Below, in pieces: positions 33,872-44,296 of a stretch of DNA of 64,000 nucleotides (its first letter is position 1; each line of letters opens with the position of its first letter). The DNA is from Streptomyces sp. NBC_01233 (GTDB taxonomy: Bacteria; Actinomycetota; Actinomycetes; Streptomycetales; Streptomycetaceae), in contig NZ_CP108514.1 in NCBI RefSeq assembly GCF_035989305.1, positions 1,975,501 to 2,039,500 on the forward strand, read 5' to 3'. Both the position numbers and the translations under genes were made by a program. Below the pieces are notes generated by a model, which made no database searches, was not told the DNA's origin, and was given only the letters and a program-made list of their open reading frames with translations.

Positions 33872-35236
33872 TTACAGGCGTTCGAAGGAGCGGCGCAGCT
33901 CCCAGTCGGTCACCGCGGAGTCGTACGCGTCGAGTTCCACGCGGGCCATGTTCCGGTAGTGGGCGACCACTTCGGGGCCGAAGGCCGCCTTGGCGATCTC
34001 GCTGTTCTCCCAGAGCTCCGCGGCCTCGCGCAGGGTGGCGGGCACGTGCGCGTAGTCGGCGGTGTAGGCGTTGCCGCCGCACGCCTCGGGCAGCTCCAGC
34101 CGGTTCTCGATGCCGTAGAGCCCGGCCGCGACCAGGCCGGAGACGGCGAGGTACGGGTTGACGTCGCCGCCGGGGAGGCGGTTCTCGAAGCGCATGGAGC
34201 GGCCGTGGCCGACGACTCGGAGCGCGCAGGTCCGGTTGTCCACGCCCCAGGCGACGGCGGTCGGCGCGAAGGATCCCGGCCGGAAACGCTTGTACGAATT
34301 GATGTTGGGGGCGTAGAGAAGGGAGAAGTCGCGCAGCGCGGCCAGCTGGCCGGCCAGGAAGTGCCGCATCACCGGTGACATTCCGCCCGGTCCGTCCCCG
34401 GCCATCGCGTTGCGTCCGTCGGCGTCAGCGAGCGAGAGGTGGATGTGACAGGAGTTGCCCTCGCGCTCGTCGAACTTCGCCATGAAGGTGAGCGAGACGC
34501 CTTCCTGGGCCGCGATCTCCTTCGCCCCGGTCTTGTAGACGGAGTGCTGGTCGCAGGTGGTCAGCGCCTCGTCGTAGCGGAAGGCGATCTCGTGCTGGCC
34601 GAGGTTGCACTCCCCCTTGGCCGACTCGACGATCAGGCCCGCGGCCTGCATCTCGTTGCGGATGCGGCGCAGCAGGGGTTCGATGCGGCCGGTCCCGAGG
34701 ACGGAGTAGTCGATGTTGTACTGGTTGGCGGGGGTCAGTCCGCGGTAGTTGGCGTTCCAGGCCTGCTCGTAGGTGTCCTGGAAGACCATGAACTCCAGCT
34801 CGGTGCCGACCATCGCGGTGTATCCGTGCTCGGCGAGGCGCTCCAGCTGGCGGCGCAGGATCTGCCGGGGCGCGGCGACGACGGGCGAGCCGTCGTTCCA
34901 GGCGAGGTCGGCGAGGAGGAAGGCGCTGCCGGGGTTCCAGGGGATGCGGCGCAGGGTGGCGAGATCGGGGTGCATGGCGAAGTCGCCGTAGCCCCGGTCC
35001 CAGGAGGACATCTCGTACCCGTCGACGGTGTTCATGTCGGTGTCGACGGCGAGAAGGTAGTTGCAGCCCTCGGTGCCGTGCTCGAGGACCTCGTCCAGGA
35101 AGAACTGTGCGGCGAACCGCTTGCCCTGGAGCCGCCCCTGCATGTCGGGGAAGGCCAGGACCACTGTGTCGATCTCGCCGCTGGCGACGAGGGAGCGGAG
35201 CTCCTCGGGCGCGAGCGGCGGCGTGCGGTCTACCAC
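33872..35236 (-). CDS. glnA4: glutamine synthetase-like gamma-glutamylamide ligase (GlnA4 type)
   Basis: A 454-residue GS-fold protein. It has the beta-grasp N-terminus, GTELEFMVFQDTYEQAW for metal ligands, ECNLGQHEIAFRYDEAL, the metal/ATP region GNSCHIHLSLADADGR, and FRPGSFAPTAVAWGVDNR with RFENRLPGGDVNPYLAVS. These are kept, but the ammonium-site and adenylylation-site sequences of true GlnA are not evident. From memory, the syntenic S. coelicolor protein GlnA4 makes gamma-glutamylethanolamide. GTG 35236 has GGAGAG upstream. It heads an operon with the ALDH and SDR, and faces its probable regulator. Confidence 0.85.
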   Translation of the reverse strand: MVDRTPPLAPEELRSLVASGEIDTVVLAFPDMQGRLQGKRFAAQFFLDEVLEHGTEGCNYLLAVDTDMNTVDGYEMSSWDRGYGDFAMHPDLATLRRIPWNPGSAFLLADLAWNDGSPVVAAPRQILRRQLERLAEHGYTAMVGTELEFMVFQDTYEQAWNANYRGLTPANQYNIDYSVLGTGRIEPLLRRIRNEMQAAGLIVESAKGECNLGQHEIAFRYDEALTTCDQHSVYKTGAKEIAAQEGVSLTFMAKFDEREGNSCHIHLSLADADGRNAMAGDGPGGMSPVMRHFLAGQLAALRDFSLLYAPNINSYKRFRPGSFAPTAVAWGVDNRTCALRVVGHGRSMRFENRLPGGDVNPYLAVSGLVAAGLYGIENRLELPEACGGNAYTADYAHVPATLREAAELWENSEIAKAAFGPEVVAHYRNMARVELDAYDSAVTDWELRRSFERL

Positions 35237-35313
35237 GGGAATCTCTCCTTCGGTGAGCCGAGTGCGCCTAAGGTATTGAATAGAACCATTGCTTGGGAAG
35301 GGGAGGAGCCGAG
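35237..35313. promoter_or_regulatory. divergent promoter/operator between glnA4-like gene and FadR-type regulator
   Basis: An AT-rich core (AAGGTATTGAATAGAACCAT, 35271-35290) stands out from GC-rich flanks. AACCATTGC at 35284-35292 recurs exactly at 36171-36179, in the same position relative to the permease start, and may be the binding site of the GntR/FadR regulator. Shine-Dalgarno sites for both genes flank the region. Confidence 0.5.
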
Positions 35314-36060
35314 ATGACCGATACGGCGAGTGAAGGCGACGCGATCGCGCGGCTGAATCCCGTGCTGCGGCAGGTGCGGGCGGGCAACGGCTTCGAGGAG
35401 GCGCTGGAGCAGATCCTCCAGGTGGTCCGGCTGGGTCTGGTGCCGGGCGGCGAACGGCTTCCGCCCGAGCGCGAGCTGGCCGAGCGCATGGGGATCAGCC
35501 GGGTCACCCTGCGCGAGGTGCTGAAGGTCCTGCAGGACCAGGGCCTGGTGGAGGCCCGGCGCGGGCGCTACGGCGGAACGTTCGTGCTGCCCCGCCCCGA
35601 CACCCCGGCGGGCGGCTCCGAGGAGGAGCTGCGCCGGCGCGTCGCGGGGGTGGACATCGAGGACGCGCTGCGCTTCCGCGAGGTGCTGGAGGTGGGGGCG
35701 GCCGGACTGTGCGCCTCCCAGGGGCTGACCGAGGAGGGGACCGAACGGCTGCTGGCCGCGCTGGGGGCCACGCACGACGCCCCGCTCGCCGCCTACCGCC
35801 GCCAGGACACGCTCTTCCACCTGACGCTGTGCGAGCTCGCCGGATCCGCCACCCTCACGGCCCAGTACGCGGCCGTCCGCGCCACCGTCAACGACCTGCT
35901 GGACTGCATCCCGCTGCTCGTGCGCAACCTGGAGCACTCGCAGCAGCAGCACACCGCGCTGGTGGAGTCGGTACTGGCAGGGGACGCGCCCGGGGCGCGC
36001 GCGACCATGCGCGAGCACTGCTGCGGCACGGCGGCGCTGCTGCGGGGCTTCCTGGCCTGA
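35314..36060 (+). CDS. FadR-subfamily GntR regulator of amine locus
   Basis: A 248-residue protein. The N-terminal winged helix shows GERLPPERELAERMGISRVT and LREVLKVLQDQGLVEARRGR; the C-terminal all-helical FCD domain shows DIEDALRFREVLEVGAAGLC and the metal-type histidines DTLFHLTL and EHSQQQHTALVESVL. FCD regulators bind carboxylate-containing effectors such as sugar acids or glutamyl compounds. It is divergent to the glnA4-like operon and next to the permease and hydrolase, so it is the likely local regulator. A GGGGAGGAG site supports ATG 35314. Confidence 0.92.
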   Translation: MTDTASEGDAIARLNPVLRQVRAGNGFEEALEQILQVVRLGLVPGGERLPPERELAERMGISRVTLREVLKVLQDQGLVEARRGRYGGTFVLPRPDTPAGGSEEELRRRVAGVDIEDALRFREVLEVGAAGLCASQGLTEEGTERLLAALGATHDAPLAAYRRQDTLFHLTLCELAGSATLTAQYAAVRATVNDLLDCIPLLVRNLEHSQQQHTALVESVLAGDAPGARATMREHCCGTAALLRGFLA

Positions 36061-36106
36061 GCGGAACCGGAACGGGGGGGGCCGGGAGGAGGGCCGGGAG
36101 GTTTTC

Positions 36107-36133
36107 GTAACTTCTGTTTAACGCAGAGGTCTT
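36107..36133 (+). promoter_or_regulatory. candidate GlnR box upstream of permease
   Basis: GTAAC (36107-36111), six bases, TTAAC (36118-36122), six bases, GTCTT (36129-36133). This fits the actinobacterial GlnR pattern of gTnAc and GaAAc half-sites every 11 bp, with the second and third half-sites degenerate. It lies about 75 bp before the permease start. Binding is not shown. Confidence 0.45.
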
Positions 36134-36198
36134 GCGCTCTCCACTCCTCTAGAGCAAAGGTACGCCCCACAACCATTGCCCTGAGGCAGGAGCGCACG

Positions 36199-37680
<1,482 letters not shown>

Positions 37681-37696
37681 CACCCTGTTGCTGCAC

Positions 37697-37746
37697 TTGC
37701 CTTGCCCTTGCCCTTGCCCTTGCCCTTGCCCTTGCCCTTGCCCTTG
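37697..37746 (+). repeat. TTGCCC hexamer array before hydrolase gene
   Basis: Seven exact TTGCCC units (37702-37743), preceded by TTGCC and followed by TTG. The array ends 2 bp before the GGAGG ribosome binding site (37749-37753) of the next gene. It is too short-period for CRISPR and has no palindromic form. Low-complexity arrays of this kind can change copy number by slippage. Confidence 0.95.
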
Positions 37747-37761
37747 ATGGAGGTAGAGAAC

Positions 37762-38469
37762 GTGCCCAGGCCGCTCATCGGCATCACCACCTACGTCGAG
37801 GAATCCACCCGCTACGGCGTGTGGGACCTCCCGACGTCCCTCGTACCGACCGGGTACCACGAACTCGTCCAGGCGGCGGGCGGCGCGGCCGTGCTGCTCC
37901 CGCCGGACGAACCCGGGTCGGCGGCGGAGGTGCTGAGCCGGGTGGACGGCCTGGTGGTCGCGGGCGGCCCGGACGTGGACCCGGTCCACTACGGCGCCGC
38001 ACGCGACCCCCATACGGGCGCCCCCGCGACGGTCCGCGACCACTGGGAACTGGCCCTGATCGCCGCCGCACTCGAGTCCGACGTCCCCGTACTCGGCATC
38101 TGCCGGGGCATGCAGGCGCTGAACGTGGCCCTGGGCGGCACCCTGATCCAGCACATCGACGGCCACGTCGACGCACCGGGCGGCACCTCCTGGCACCCGG
38201 TCCGCCCGGTCCCGGGCACCCGGTACGCGGAGCTGGTCCCGGAAGAGGCGCAGGTCCCGACCTACCACCACCAGGCCGTCGACCGCCTGGGCCGCGGCCT
38301 GGTCGTCTCGGCCCACGCGCTGGACGGCACGGTGGAGGCGATCGAGGTCCCCGACCCGGAGCGGTGGATCCTGGGCGTCCAGTGGCACCCGGAACGGGAC
38401 AAGGACACCCGGGTGATGGAGTCCCTGGTCTGCGCCGCCCATGCCCGCGCGGCGGTCCCGGTCCCGTAG
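37762..38469 (+). CDS. class I gamma-glutamyl-amide/GABA hydrolase
   Basis: A 235-residue glutamine amidotransferase-like hydrolase. The nucleophile lies in VLGICRGMQALNVALGGTLI (cysteine of GICRG), the catalytic His and Glu in ILGVQWHPERDKD, and a further conserved TYHHQAVDRLG loop is present. This is the peptidase C26/PuuD layout, which removes glutamate from gamma-glutamyl compounds. GTG 37762 was chosen because GGAGG lies 8 bases upstream; the in-frame ATG 37747 has only the hexamer array before it. It would finish the pathway begun by the ligase. Confidence 0.9.
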   Translation: MPRPLIGITTYVEESTRYGVWDLPTSLVPTGYHELVQAAGGAAVLLPPDEPGSAAEVLSRVDGLVVAGGPDVDPVHYGAARDPHTGAPATVRDHWELALIAAALESDVPVLGICRGMQALNVALGGTLIQHIDGHVDAPGGTSWHPVRPVPGTRYAELVPEEAQVPTYHHQAVDRLGRGLVVSAHALDGTVEAIEVPDPERWILGVQWHPERDKDTRVMESLVCAAHARAAVPVP

Positions 38470-38506
38470 CCGCTGCGCGGGCACTGGTCTCTGCAGCCCA
38501 TCCCCA

Positions 38507-38600
38507 CGCCTCAATCGCCGGCGGGGCTGAAAAGACCTGGGGCTCCGCCCCAGACCCCGCTCCTCAAACGCCGGAGGGGCTGGATCTGGCTGACGCCGCC
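38507..38600. repeat. dispersed GC-rich repeat, intergenic copy
   Basis: Cores CCTCAATCGCCGGCGGGGCTG (38509-38529) and CCTCAAACGCCGGAGGGGCTG (38562-38582) in the same orientation, separated by a GGGGCTCCGCCCCAGACCCC arm. Same family as the copies at 16580-16752 and 44099-44194. The gap 38470-38642 holds nothing else recognisable and may act as a terminator for the convergent genes. Confidence 0.85.
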
Positions 38601-38642
38601 GGCCGCTTGGGGCTGAGCCCCGCCACCCCGCGCGGCCCCCGG

Positions 38643-39566
38643 CTAGGACAGGCGGCGGGTCAGCGACAGCAGGTCGCGGGCCGGGCCGGCCGGGCGGGAG
38701 CCGGCCGGCCACACCGCCCGCAGGGCCCGGCCGAGCCCCGCCCCCGACACCGGCACCTCCACCAGCCGCCGCGACGCCAGCTCGTCCCCCACCGCCAGCT
38801 CCGACAGGACGCACGGCCCCGCACCGCTCAGCGCCGCCGCCTTGACCGCGGTGGTCGAGGCCAGTTCCAGCAGCGGCGCCGCCAGCCCCCCGCACCCGGC
38901 CAGCGCAGCGTCCAGCACCTGCCGCGTGCCCGATCCCCGCTCGCGCAGGATCAGCGGCATCGCCGCCAGTTCCGCCGCCTCGACCCCCCGCGTGCGCCGC
39001 GCCCACGCGTGCCCCGGCGCCACCGCGACCACCAGCCGGTCCTGTGCGATCACGGCCGAGTCCAGCCCGTCCGGCACCGTCAGGCCCTCCACGAAGCCGA
39101 GGTCGGCCTCGTGCGCGAGGACGCGTTCGGCGACGACCGCCGAGTTCCCGGCGTGCAGCGACACCGCCGTGTCCGGACGCTCCCCGCGCAGCGCGATCAG
39201 CCACCCCGGCAGCAGGTACTCCGCGATCGTCATGCTGGCCGCCACCCGCAGCCGCGAGTCCCGTCGGCCCCGCAGGGCCTGCGCGCCCGCGTCGAAGGCC
39301 TCCGCCGCCTCCACCACCCGCCGGGCCCAGTCCGTGACCAGCGCACCCTCGGCCGTCAGCGTCGACCCGCGCGGCGAACGGTCCACCAAGGCCACGCCGA
39401 GCCGTGTCTCCATCGCCCGGATCCGGCTGCTCGCCGCGGGCTGGGTGATGCCCAGCCGCCGGGCCGCGCCGCTCAGGCTGCCGACCCGCGCGACCGCGAG
39501 CAGCAGTTCCAGCGCGCCCAGGTCCGGCACCCGGTGCGCCAGCGGAACCCACTCCTCATTAGCCAT
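38643..39566 (-). CDS. LysR-family regulator
   Basis: A 307-residue protein. The N-terminal HTH (LELLLAVARVGSLSGAARRL, then GITQPAASSRIRAMETRLGV) is typical of LysR, followed by a substrate-binding domain (ASMTIAEYLLPGWLIALRGE, then ADLGFVEGLTVPDGLD) of the CysB/CbbR type. It is divergent to the TDT exporter gene 70 bp away, so that exporter is its likely target. The start has no clear Shine-Dalgarno and TAAACT lies 6 bases before it, so the mRNA may be leaderless. Confidence 0.9.
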   Translation of the reverse strand: MANEEWVPLAHRVPDLGALELLLAVARVGSLSGAARRLGITQPAASSRIRAMETRLGVALVDRSPRGSTLTAEGALVTDWARRVVEAAEAFDAGAQALRGRRDSRLRVAASMTIAEYLLPGWLIALRGERPDTAVSLHAGNSAVVAERVLAHEADLGFVEGLTVPDGLDSAVIAQDRLVVAVAPGHAWARRTRGVEAAELAAMPLILRERGSGTRQVLDAALAGCGGLAAPLLELASTTAVKAAALSGAGPCVLSELAVGDELASRRLVEVPVSGAGLGRALRAVWPAGSRPAGPARDLLSLTRRLS

Positions 39567-39636
39567 AACATCAGTTTATGACCTCATAGAGGGATGGCCT
39601 CTGCCGCCCCGTCCGCCCCGGCGCGAGGCTGGACCC

Positions 39637-40757
<1,121 letters not shown>

Positions 40758-40761
<4 letters not shown>

Positions 40762-41471
40762 GCCCTCCGCAGGGCCTGCGCCAGTACCGCCGGCGCCGTG
40801 GCCAGCGAGGGTCCGTACCAGGTCAGGTGCCGGCCGTCGACGAGGGCGGCCGGCAGGCCGGGGAAGGCCTCCGGGCCGTCCTCGGCCGTGAAGCGGTACG
40901 GCTCGTCGGGGAGCACCACCAGATCGCAGCCACTGGCCGCCAGTTCCTCCACCGGCACCCGGGGATACCGCTCCGGGTGCCCGGCGTACACGTTGCGGAC
41001 GCCCAGCCGTGCCAGCAGGTCCCCCGCGAAGGTGTCCCGGCCCAGCACCATCCACGGCCGCCGCCAGATCGGCACGAAAGCGGTGAGCGCTCCGACCGGC
41101 TCCACCCGGGCCCACGCACGCTCCGCGTCCGCCAGCCACCCCGGCCTCGTCAGCCCCAGCGCCCCCACCAGCACCCGGTCCAGCTCCCGCAGTGCCTGCG
41201 GGAGGTCCCGTACCTCGGTGACCAGCACCTCCAGCCCGGCCGCCCGCAGCGCCGCGAGGTCCGGGGCCCGGTTCTCCTCCTCGTTGGCGATCACCAGGTC
41301 GGGGCGCAGCTCCGCGATCCTCCGTACGTCGGGGTTCTTCGTCCCCCCGATCCGCACCGCGTCCCCGAGGTCCGCGGGGTGCGTGCACCAGTCCGTGACC
41401 CCGGCCAGCAGGCCGGGGGCGCTCACGGCCACCGCCTCCGTCAGCGAGGGCACCAGCGAGACGACGCGCAC
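40758..41471 (-). CDS. helical-backbone metal receptor (BtuF/TroA-like, cobalamin-binding type)
   Basis: A 237-residue protein beginning VRVVSLVPSLTEAVAVSAPG, with GVTDWCTHPADLGDAVRIGG and PDLVIANEEENRAPDLAALR, the pattern of the BtuF-like binding-protein family. No signal peptide or lipobox is seen, so it may be cytoplasmic. GTG 41471, just after the upstream stop, gives the usual family N-terminus; GTG 41522 would add 17 residues and overlap the upstream gene by 47 bp. Confidence 0.8.
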
Positions 41472-41475
41472 CGGC

Positions 41476-42126
41476 TCAGTGCCCGGGCGAGGGCGGCTCG
41501 GACGTGGCGTGGATGTGCTCACCCACCGCGACCACCAGGATCCGGGTGTCCTCGGTGACGGCCCGCCAGCGGTGGCGCACGCCGCCCGACAGGAACAGCG
41601 CGTCGCCGCTCTCCAGCCGGTACGCCCGCCCCTCCGCCTCCACCTGGCAGGCGCCCTCGACCACGTACATCAGCTCGTCGTTGCGGTGCTGGTACTCGCG
41701 GCCGGCGTCCTGGTCCCCGGTGAACTCCAGCGCGTGCAGCTGGTGGTGCCCGCGCACGAGGGGCCGTACGCCCCGGACCGGGCCCAGCCCGGACTCGTCG
41801 CCGGCCCGTACGAGGTCCACGGTGCGGGCGGTGTCGGACGCGGCCAGCAGTTCGACGGCCGTGGTCTCCAGCGCGTCCGCGACCCGCTCCAGGGACCGCA
41901 TGCTGGGCCGGGCCCGCTCGTTCTCTATCTGGCTGAGGAAGGGCACCGACAGGCCGCTGCGCGCCGACACGGCGGCCAGCGTGAGGTGCAGCGCGCGGCG
42001 CCGCTTGCGCACGGCGACTCCCACCCGCAGCGGCTCCTTGCCGTCCTTGTCCTTGCTCTTCTCGTCCCTGTCGGTCAGCTTCTCGCTCGGGCCGTCCGTA
42101 CCGTCGGTGCCGTCCCTGTCGTTCAT
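41476..42126 (-). CDS. XRE-family regulator with cupin domain
   Basis: A 216-residue protein. A charged Asp/Lys-rich leader (~33 residues) precedes an HTH (HLTLAAVSARSGLSVPFLSQ, then IENERARPSMRSLERVADAL) and a C-terminal cupin barrel (YQHRNDELMYVVEGACQVEA, then GDALFLSGGVRHRWRAV), with His and Glu residues that can bind metal or a ligand. Such regulators often control amino acid or polyamine genes. It ends 4 bp before the metal-receptor gene, forming an operon. ATG 42126 has GGGGAGGG upstream. Confidence 0.88.
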   Translation of the reverse strand: MNDRDGTDGTDGPSEKLTDRDEKSKDKDGKEPLRVGVAVRKRRRALHLTLAAVSARSGLSVPFLSQIENERARPSMRSLERVADALETTAVELLAASDTARTVDLVRAGDESGLGPVRGVRPLVRGHHQLHALEFTGDQDAGREYQHRNDELMYVVEGACQVEAEGRAYRLESGDALFLSGGVRHRWRAVTEDTRILVVAVGEHIHATSEPPSPGH

Positions 42127-42168
42127 GTCGGGGCTGCCCTCCCCATGTCTGTCGCACATCAGTGTGCT

Positions 42169-42181
42169 GTAAGCACCTTAC
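42169..42181. promoter_or_regulatory. possible operator of XRE-cupin gene
   Basis: Dyad GTAAG-CAC-CTTAC, 43 bp upstream of the start at 42126, partly extended by GCT/GC on each side. A short palindrome in a regulator promoter suggests autoregulation. Confidence 0.35.
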
Positions 42182-42271
42182 GCAGCAACCGCCCCCGGTT
42201 TCGCGTGCACGGGCCTTCCCGTACCCGACCGCTCACGGTCCGTGCCGGGGCGTTGCGGCATCATCGTCTCC

Positions 42272-43195
42272 GTGACGACACGACGCCTGATGCTCCTGGA
42301 CACCGCCTCCCTCTACTACCGCGCCTACTTCGGTGTGCCGGACTCCGTGAAGGCCCCCGACGGCACCCCGGTCAACGCCGTGCGCGGGCTGCTCGACTTC
42401 ATCGGCCGGCTCGTGCAGGACCACCGCCCGGACGATCTGGTGGCGTGCATGGACGCCGACTGGCGGCCCCACTGGCGGGTGGAACTGATCCCCTCCTACA
42501 AGGCCCACCGGGTCGCCGAGGAGACCGAGAGCGGACCCGACGTCGAGGAGACCCCGGACACCCTCGCCCCCCAGGTCCCCATCATCGAGACCGCGCTGGA
42601 CGCCTTCGGCATCGCCCGGGTGGGCGTCGCCGGATACGAGGCGGACGACGTGATCGGTACGCTGACGGCCCGCGCTAGTGGCCCGGTGGACATCGTCACG
42701 GGCGACCGCGACCTCTACCAGCTGGTGGACGACGCCCGGCAGCGCCGGGTCCTGTACCCCCTCAAGGGCGTCGGCACCCTGCAGGTCACCGACGAGGCCT
42801 GGCTGCGCGAGAAGTACGGGGTCGACGGCCCCGGCTACGCGGACCTGGCGCTGCTGCGCGGGGACCCGAGCGACGGCCTGCCGGGCGTCCCCGGCATCGG
42901 CGAGAAGACGGCGGCGAAGCTCCTCGACGCCTACGGCAGCCTGGCCGGGATCATCGCGGCGGTCGACGACCCGAAGTCGAAGCTGACCCCCGCTCAGCGC
43001 AAGCGGCTGGACGAGTCCCGACCGTATCTGGCCGTGGCCCCGAAGGTGGTCCAGGTGGCTTCGGACGTGCCGCTGCCGCAGTTCGATCCGGCCCTTCCGG
43101 CGGCCCCCGCGCAGCCCGAACTGGTCGAGGCTCTAGCCCATCGGTGGGGTCTCGGTGGAGCAGTCTCCCGCCTGAGCAGTGCGCTGCTCCGCTGA
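42272..43195 (+). CDS. 5'-3' exonuclease (FEN/Pol I exonuclease-domain type)
   Basis: A 307-residue protein. It matches the stand-alone 5' nuclease domain of DNA polymerase I: LMLLDTASLYYRAYFGVPDS at the N-terminus, VAGYEADDVIGTLTARASG and IVTGDRDLYQLVDDARQRRV for metal-binding acidic residues, and the H3TH segment RGDPSDGLPGVPGIGEKTAA. It removes RNA primers or flaps from the 5' end. GTG 42272 is used; no strong ribosome binding site is seen, so the true start could be slightly downstream. Confidence 0.93.
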   Translation: MTTRRLMLLDTASLYYRAYFGVPDSVKAPDGTPVNAVRGLLDFIGRLVQDHRPDDLVACMDADWRPHWRVELIPSYKAHRVAEETESGPDVEETPDTLAPQVPIIETALDAFGIARVGVAGYEADDVIGTLTARASGPVDIVTGDRDLYQLVDDARQRRVLYPLKGVGTLQVTDEAWLREKYGVDGPGYADLALLRGDPSDGLPGVPGIGEKTAAKLLDAYGSLAGIIAAVDDPKSKLTPAQRKRLDESRPYLAVAPKVVQVASDVPLPQFDPALPAAPAQPELVEALAHRWGLGGAVSRLSSALLR

Positions 43196-43204
43196 GGTGC
43201 TAAC

Positions 43205-43223
43205 TTAGGTAAGGCTAAGTTTC
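43205..43223 (+). promoter_or_regulatory. iron box (DmdR/IdeR site) of siderophore-interacting gene
   Basis: TTAGGTAAGGCTAAGTTTC matches the DtxR-family consensus TTAGGTTAGGCTAACCTAA at 14 of 19 positions, including the central GGCTAA. It sits 22 bp before the GTG start of a siderophore-interacting protein, the expected place for iron repression. Confidence 0.85.
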
Positions 43224-43244
43224 AGGGGAGTCAGGGGAGACACC

Positions 43245-44084
43245 GTGGCAGAAGGACGCGCCCGCACCGTCGGCACCGCCGTCGTCGTACGCACCGAGCG
43301 GCTCTCGCCGCACATGGTGCGGCTCGTGCTGGGCGGTGAGGGCCTGGCCGAGTTCGGCGCGGGCGAGTACACCGACCATTACGTCAAGATCCTGTTTCCC
43401 CCGGCAGGCGTCGTCTATCCCGAGCCGTGGGACCTTGAGGAGATCCGCGCGCACTTCCCGCGGGCGCAGTGGCCGCGCCAGCGCGCGTACACCGTACGGA
43501 GCTGGGACCCGGCGCACCTGGAGCTGACCCTCGACTTCGTCGTCCACGGCGACGAGGGCGTGGCCGGCCCCTGGGCGGCGCGGGTGCAGCCGGGCGAGCG
43601 CGTGCACTTCCTCGGCCCCGGCGGCGCCTACGCCCCGGACCCGACGGCCGCCTGGCACCTCCTGGTCGGCGACGAGAGCGCGCTGCCGGCGATCGCCGCG
43701 GCGATGGAGCGGATGCCGGCGGGCGCGCGGGTCCACGCCTTCGTGGAGATCGAGGGCCCGGAGGACGAGCTGAAGGTCGCCACCCCGGACGGCGTCGTCC
43801 CGGTCTGGCTGCACCGCGCCGGCCGCCCGATCGGCGGGGCCCTGGTGGAGGCGGTCACCTCCCTGGAGTTCCCCTCCACGGACGTCCACGCCTTCGTCCA
43901 CGGCGAAGCCGGCTTCGTCAAGGACCTCCGCCGCCACCTCCGCCTGGAACGCGGCATCCCCCGCGAACGCCTCTCGATCTCGGGCTACTGGCGCCTGGGC
44001 GAAACGGACGAGGGCTGGCGCGCGATCAAGCGCGACTGGAACGCCACGATCGAAGCCGAACAGGACCACGCCGCAGCGGCGTAA
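43245..44084 (+). CDS. siderophore-interacting FAD/NAD(P)H reductase
   Basis: A 279-residue SIP-family protein. The FAD domain shows RQRAYTVRSWDPAHLELTLD (the RxYT flavin motif) and VVHGDEGVAGPWAARVQPGE; the C-terminal NAD(P)H part shows LLVGDESALPAIAAAMERMP and ends around SISGYWRLGETDEGW. It releases iron from ferric siderophores by reduction in the cytoplasm. An iron box lies directly upstream, so it should be made under iron limitation. A GGGGAG site supports GTG 43245. Confidence 0.94.
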   Translation: MAEGRARTVGTAVVVRTERLSPHMVRLVLGGEGLAEFGAGEYTDHYVKILFPPAGVVYPEPWDLEEIRAHFPRAQWPRQRAYTVRSWDPAHLELTLDFVVHGDEGVAGPWAARVQPGERVHFLGPGGAYAPDPTAAWHLLVGDESALPAIAAAMERMPAGARVHAFVEIEGPEDELKVATPDGVVPVWLHRAGRPIGGALVEAVTSLEFPSTDVHAFVHGEAGFVKDLRRHLRLERGIPRERLSISGYWRLGETDEGWRAIKRDWNATIEAEQDHAAAA

Positions 44085-44098
44085 CCGGCCGCACCTTC

Positions 44099-44194
44099 CA
44101 GCCCCGCCGGCGTTGAGGCGCGGGGTCCGGGGCGGAGCCCCGATCCTTCAGCCTCGCCGGCGTTTGAGGCGCGGGGTCCGGGGCGGAGCCCCGG
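44099..44194. repeat. dispersed GC-rich repeat, two direct tandem copies
   Basis: Unit 1 (44099-44143) begins CAGCCCCGCCGGCGTTGAGG and unit 2 (44149-44194) begins CAGCCTCGCCGGCGTTTGAG; both continue with GCGCGGGGTCCGGGGCGGAG CCCC. They differ at a few positions. Same family as 16580-16752 and 38507-38600. The gap 44085-44296 otherwise has no gene. Confidence 0.92.
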
Positions 44195-44296
44195 CAGCGG
44201 CGCCGCACCTGCGGCCCCTCACCCGCACGCCCGGCGGGAGCCGACCCGCGGGAGCCAGCCCGCGCGCCCCCACCCGTCCGGCAGGACAATGGCGAC

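Noticed and set aside
37697..37746. CRISPR-like or Leu-Pro peptide array
   Set aside because: Six-base units with no spacers are not CRISPR; the Leu-Pro reading lies before the ribosome binding site and is not expected to be translated.
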